A stretch of DNA of 8,074 nt from Actinomycetes bacterium (GTDB lineage: Bacteria; Actinomycetota; Acidimicrobiia; Acidimicrobiales; Acidimicrobiaceae): contig JAKBSX010000098.1 of the NCBI GenBank assembly GCA_021844725.1, positions 1 through 8,074 on the forward strand, written 5' to 3'. Shown one piece after another: positions 6,519-8,074 of this stretch (positions are counted from its first letter, which is position 1; every line of letters starts with the position of its first letter). Position numbers and translations under genes: made by a program. The notes under the pieces are model-generated. The model was not told the origin of the DNA. It did not search any database and was given only the letters and a program-made list of their open reading frames with translations.

Positions 6519-7418
6519 ATGATTAGCACCCAAGTCTATTTTGGAGATTCTAGGGAGATTTTGAAGAAATTCCCTGACGGACACTTCGATCTAATCATCA
6601 CCTCACCTCCATACGCAGACGCACGTGTAAGCCACTACGATAGCATTAAGCCAGATCAGTACGTCGATTTCATGCTGACCTTTCATAAAGAGCTGTGGAG
6701 AACACTGTCAATCAACGGGTCCTTTGTACTTAATGTCAAGGACAAGGTGGTAAGAGGCATAAGACACAGATTTGTGTGGGAGACAATTGAATCTTTTGCC
6801 GATCTCGGTTGGCTTTGCATAGATGATTATATTTGGGTCAAACCTAACGCAATGCCTGGATACTGGCCAAATAGATTGAGAGATGAGTGGGAGTACTGCT
6901 TCCACTTGACCAAGAGAAAAGAATTCAAAATGTATCAAACGGCTGTGAGAAGACCCATTGGGACTTGGGCAGCGACACGACTCAAAGTCCTAAAGGGGAA
7001 AAGTAATTCAAGACACGATAGTGAAAACCACAGTGGTTTTGGTAGGGATCTTCGCAATTGGAAACAAAAGGATTGGGTTTTGCCAGGAAATGCGCTGCAT
7101 ATTCCACTTGTTGGAAGGAATCACCGGCATCCAGCCGCATTCCCTGTCGGTGTCCCTGAATTCTTCATAAAGCTGTTCACTTCGAAAGGAGATCGAGTGC
7201 TCGACCCATTTGCCGGCAGCGGATCTACTGGAATTGCGGCTGAGGCCTTGGGCCGAAACGTTGTACTGATTGATAACAAACGCGAGTATGTTGATGTCAT
7301 GTGGGACAGGCTGGCAAGAACAAGAAGTGCCAGCCGAAGAGAGCTATTCATTGGTACAGAACCAACTTACAAGGATAACAAAAGACAAAGAATTTCAATT
7401 GAGAATTACCATCTTTGA
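6519..7418 (+). CDS. beta-class DNA methyltransferase, probably N4-cytosine specific
   Basis: About 299 residues (301 if ATG 6513 is used; numbers below follow the longer form). The catalytic motif IV TSPPY is at 30-34, in the context HFDLIITSPPYAD. The AdoMet-binding motif I DPFAGSGSTG is at 231-240, preceded by HPAAFP (206-211) and KGDRVL (225-230), and followed by the acidic strand end VLIDNKREY (251-259). Motif IV before motif I makes this beta class, with the target-recognition part between them (about 110-200). SPPY rather than DPPY or NPPY is typical of N4-cytosine methylation, though a few adenine enzymes break the rule. It would protect host sites from the endonuclease encoded just upstream; the recognition sequence cannot be read from the protein. 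Order is endonuclease first, methyltransferase second, translationally coupled. The protein looks complete. Confidence 0.9.
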   Translation: MISTQVYFGDSREILKKFPDGHFDLIITSPPYADARVSHYDSIKPDQYVDFMLTFHKELWRTLSINGSFVLNVKDKVVRGIRHRFVWETIESFADLGWLCIDDYIWVKPNAMPGYWPNRLRDEWEYCFHLTKRKEFKMYQTAVRRPIGTWAATRLKVLKGKSNSRHDSENHSGFGRDLRNWKQKDWVLPGNALHIPLVGRNHRHPAAFPVGVPEFFIKLFTSKGDRVLDPFAGSGSTGIAAEALGRNVVLIDNKREYVDVMWDRLARTRSASRRELFIGTEPTYKDNKRQRISIENYHL

Positions 7419-7524
7419 TTTGCCAGTGAAACGAGTGTTAAGCTCAGTTTTGCCGACAGCTTGGTGTTACTTGTGCACCTTACTATCTTATGATGTCTTT
7501 TCCCCATGTGTGAGGTGAAGTGCC

Positions 7525-7545
7525 ACCGGTGATCGCATGTGCGAT
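7525..7545. repeat. two adjacent palindromes in the convergent intergenic region
   Basis: CACCGGTG (7524-7531) is an 8-base perfect palindrome. It is followed at once by ATCGCA-TG-TGCGAT (7532-7545), a 6-bp inverted repeat with a 2-base centre. The second is too tight a loop for a good hairpin and looks more like a protein-binding site. It lies about 110 bases after the methyltransferase stop. Function is unknown. Confidence 0.35.
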
Positions 7546-7582
7546 TGAGTCTGAATAGATAGACTGGTATTCTACAACGAGT

Positions 7583-7619
7583 AGGTATGGTTACCCGTGG
7601 TAACGCTTACTACGTACCT
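7583..7619. terminator. hairpin between convergent genes, possible terminator
   Basis: GTTACC (7590-7595) and GGTAAC (7599-7604) pair perfectly around CGT. AGGTA (7583-7587) and TACCT (7615-7619) can form an outer stem with an unequal inner bulge. The structure sits just before the 3' end of the minus-strand gene (stop at 7622-7624) and after the plus-strand methyltransferase, where a bidirectional terminator would be expected. There is no long T run on either side, so termination is uncertain. Confidence 0.35.
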
Positions 7620-7621
7620 TC

Positions 7622-8056
7622 TCAGTTATCTTCTTGCTCAAACTCTAGAAATAGCTTTTCAATGTCATAAAGGACTATTGGCCCACAACCCTCAAAGTGA
7701 TCTACGCTAAACATAACCTCAGATCCGTGGTTACTCATAAGGATTTCTCCCGTAATCTCACTGTCACATTCTGCGCAATTCTGAGCAGCCGATAGCACAG
7801 AGTCAACGTCGCGTCCCATCTGTCTATCCTCACTTCCAACCGATACAAGGTCATCCATAATCAGGAATTGCATACTACCACATTTCTCGCATTCTACCGG
7901 GAGAAATGCGAATAAGAAGTGCTTCGAGTATCCGAAAAAATCCTCATCTATCCCACTCTTGAGCTGGGAGTTCAACTCGTGCCATGTCCAGTAGTCTGTA
8001 TCCTTCAACGGCATGCACCATATGTCCCACTGAGTCTGCAGAAATTGGATAGTCAT
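7622..8056 (-). CDS. small hypothetical protein with two CxxC pairs (possible zinc ribbon)
   Basis: 144 residues from the ATG at 8054-8056 on the minus strand. The frame stays open through the last 18 bases to the window edge, so a start further upstream cannot be excluded. Cysteine pairs C56-E-K-C59 and C94-A-E-C97 are 34 residues apart and could hold one zinc ion in a zinc-ribbon-like fold; a further cysteine is C123. The N-terminal 50 residues are rich in Trp, Tyr and Phe (W10, W13, W23, W25), and the tail is acidic. No signal peptide or membrane segment is visible. I do not recognise the family. It is convergent to the restriction-modification genes and not co-transcribed with them, so a link to them is not supported. 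Confidence 0.7.
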   Translation of the reverse strand: MTIQFLQTQWDIWCMPLKDTDYWTWHELNSQLKSGIDEDFFGYSKHFLFAFLPVECEKCGSMQFLIMDDLVSVGSEDRQMGRDVDSVLSAAQNCAECDSEITGEILMSNHGSEVMFSVDHFEGCGPIVLYDIEKLFLEFEQEDN

Positions 8057-8074
8057 GACTCGATCCCTAAACTG

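Noticed and set aside
7270..7518. 82-codon open frame running past the methyltransferase end
   Set aside because: It begins out of frame inside the methyltransferase motif region, so the first half is a shadow; the tail has no recognisable content.
1..8074. CRISPR array or long tandem repeats
   Set aside because: No regularly repeated unit of 20-40 bases was seen anywhere on reading the window.

Overview
The window looks like a piece of an accessory (defence) island, most likely from an archaeon. Three things point that way. An AT-rich TATA-like box lies just upstream of the main operon. GGTGA-type ribosome binding sites appear at a key gene junction. Arginine is encoded mostly by AGA/AGG, and base composition is moderate. 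The exact organism cannot be named from this sequence; a euryarchaeon of the Thermoplasmata type would fit but is only a guess.

Layout from left to right. (1) Positions 1-261 hold a broken piece of an IS110-type transposase, cut by the window edge on one side and by an early stop on the other. (2) Positions 465-860 encode a small predicted winged-helix DNA-binding protein, followed by about 260 non-coding bases that end in a TATA-like promoter. (3) Positions 1125-5403 hold three tightly packed genes: a ParB-like protein with a DGNRR motif, an SNF2-type helicase with all main motifs, and a protein with a C-terminal DUF3883 (NO VEIN) PD-(D/E)XK-like nuclease domain. Gene spacing is zero bases and then an 8-base overlap. 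(4) After a gap of about 110-150 bases, positions 5557-7418 hold a predicted type II-like restriction endonuclease with an unusual S-V-K active-site motif. It overlaps by ATGA a beta-class DNA methyltransferase with a TSPPY motif, typical of N4-cytosine methylation. (5) A convergent gene on the minus strand (7622-8056) encodes a small protein with two CxxC pairs. Two short inverted repeats lie between the convergent genes.

How the parts may work together (inference): the last two plus-strand genes form a recognisable restriction-modification pair. The ParB-like/SNF2/DUF3883 trio supplies a DNA-sensing or switch protein, a DNA translocase motor and a separate nuclease. The five genes in one orientation suggest a composite defence system in which an ATP-driven module accompanies a simple restriction-modification pair. 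It does not match the gene content I know for BREX, DISARM, Dnd/Ssp, Zorya or Druantia. Whether the five genes form one system or two neighbouring ones needs comparative genomics.
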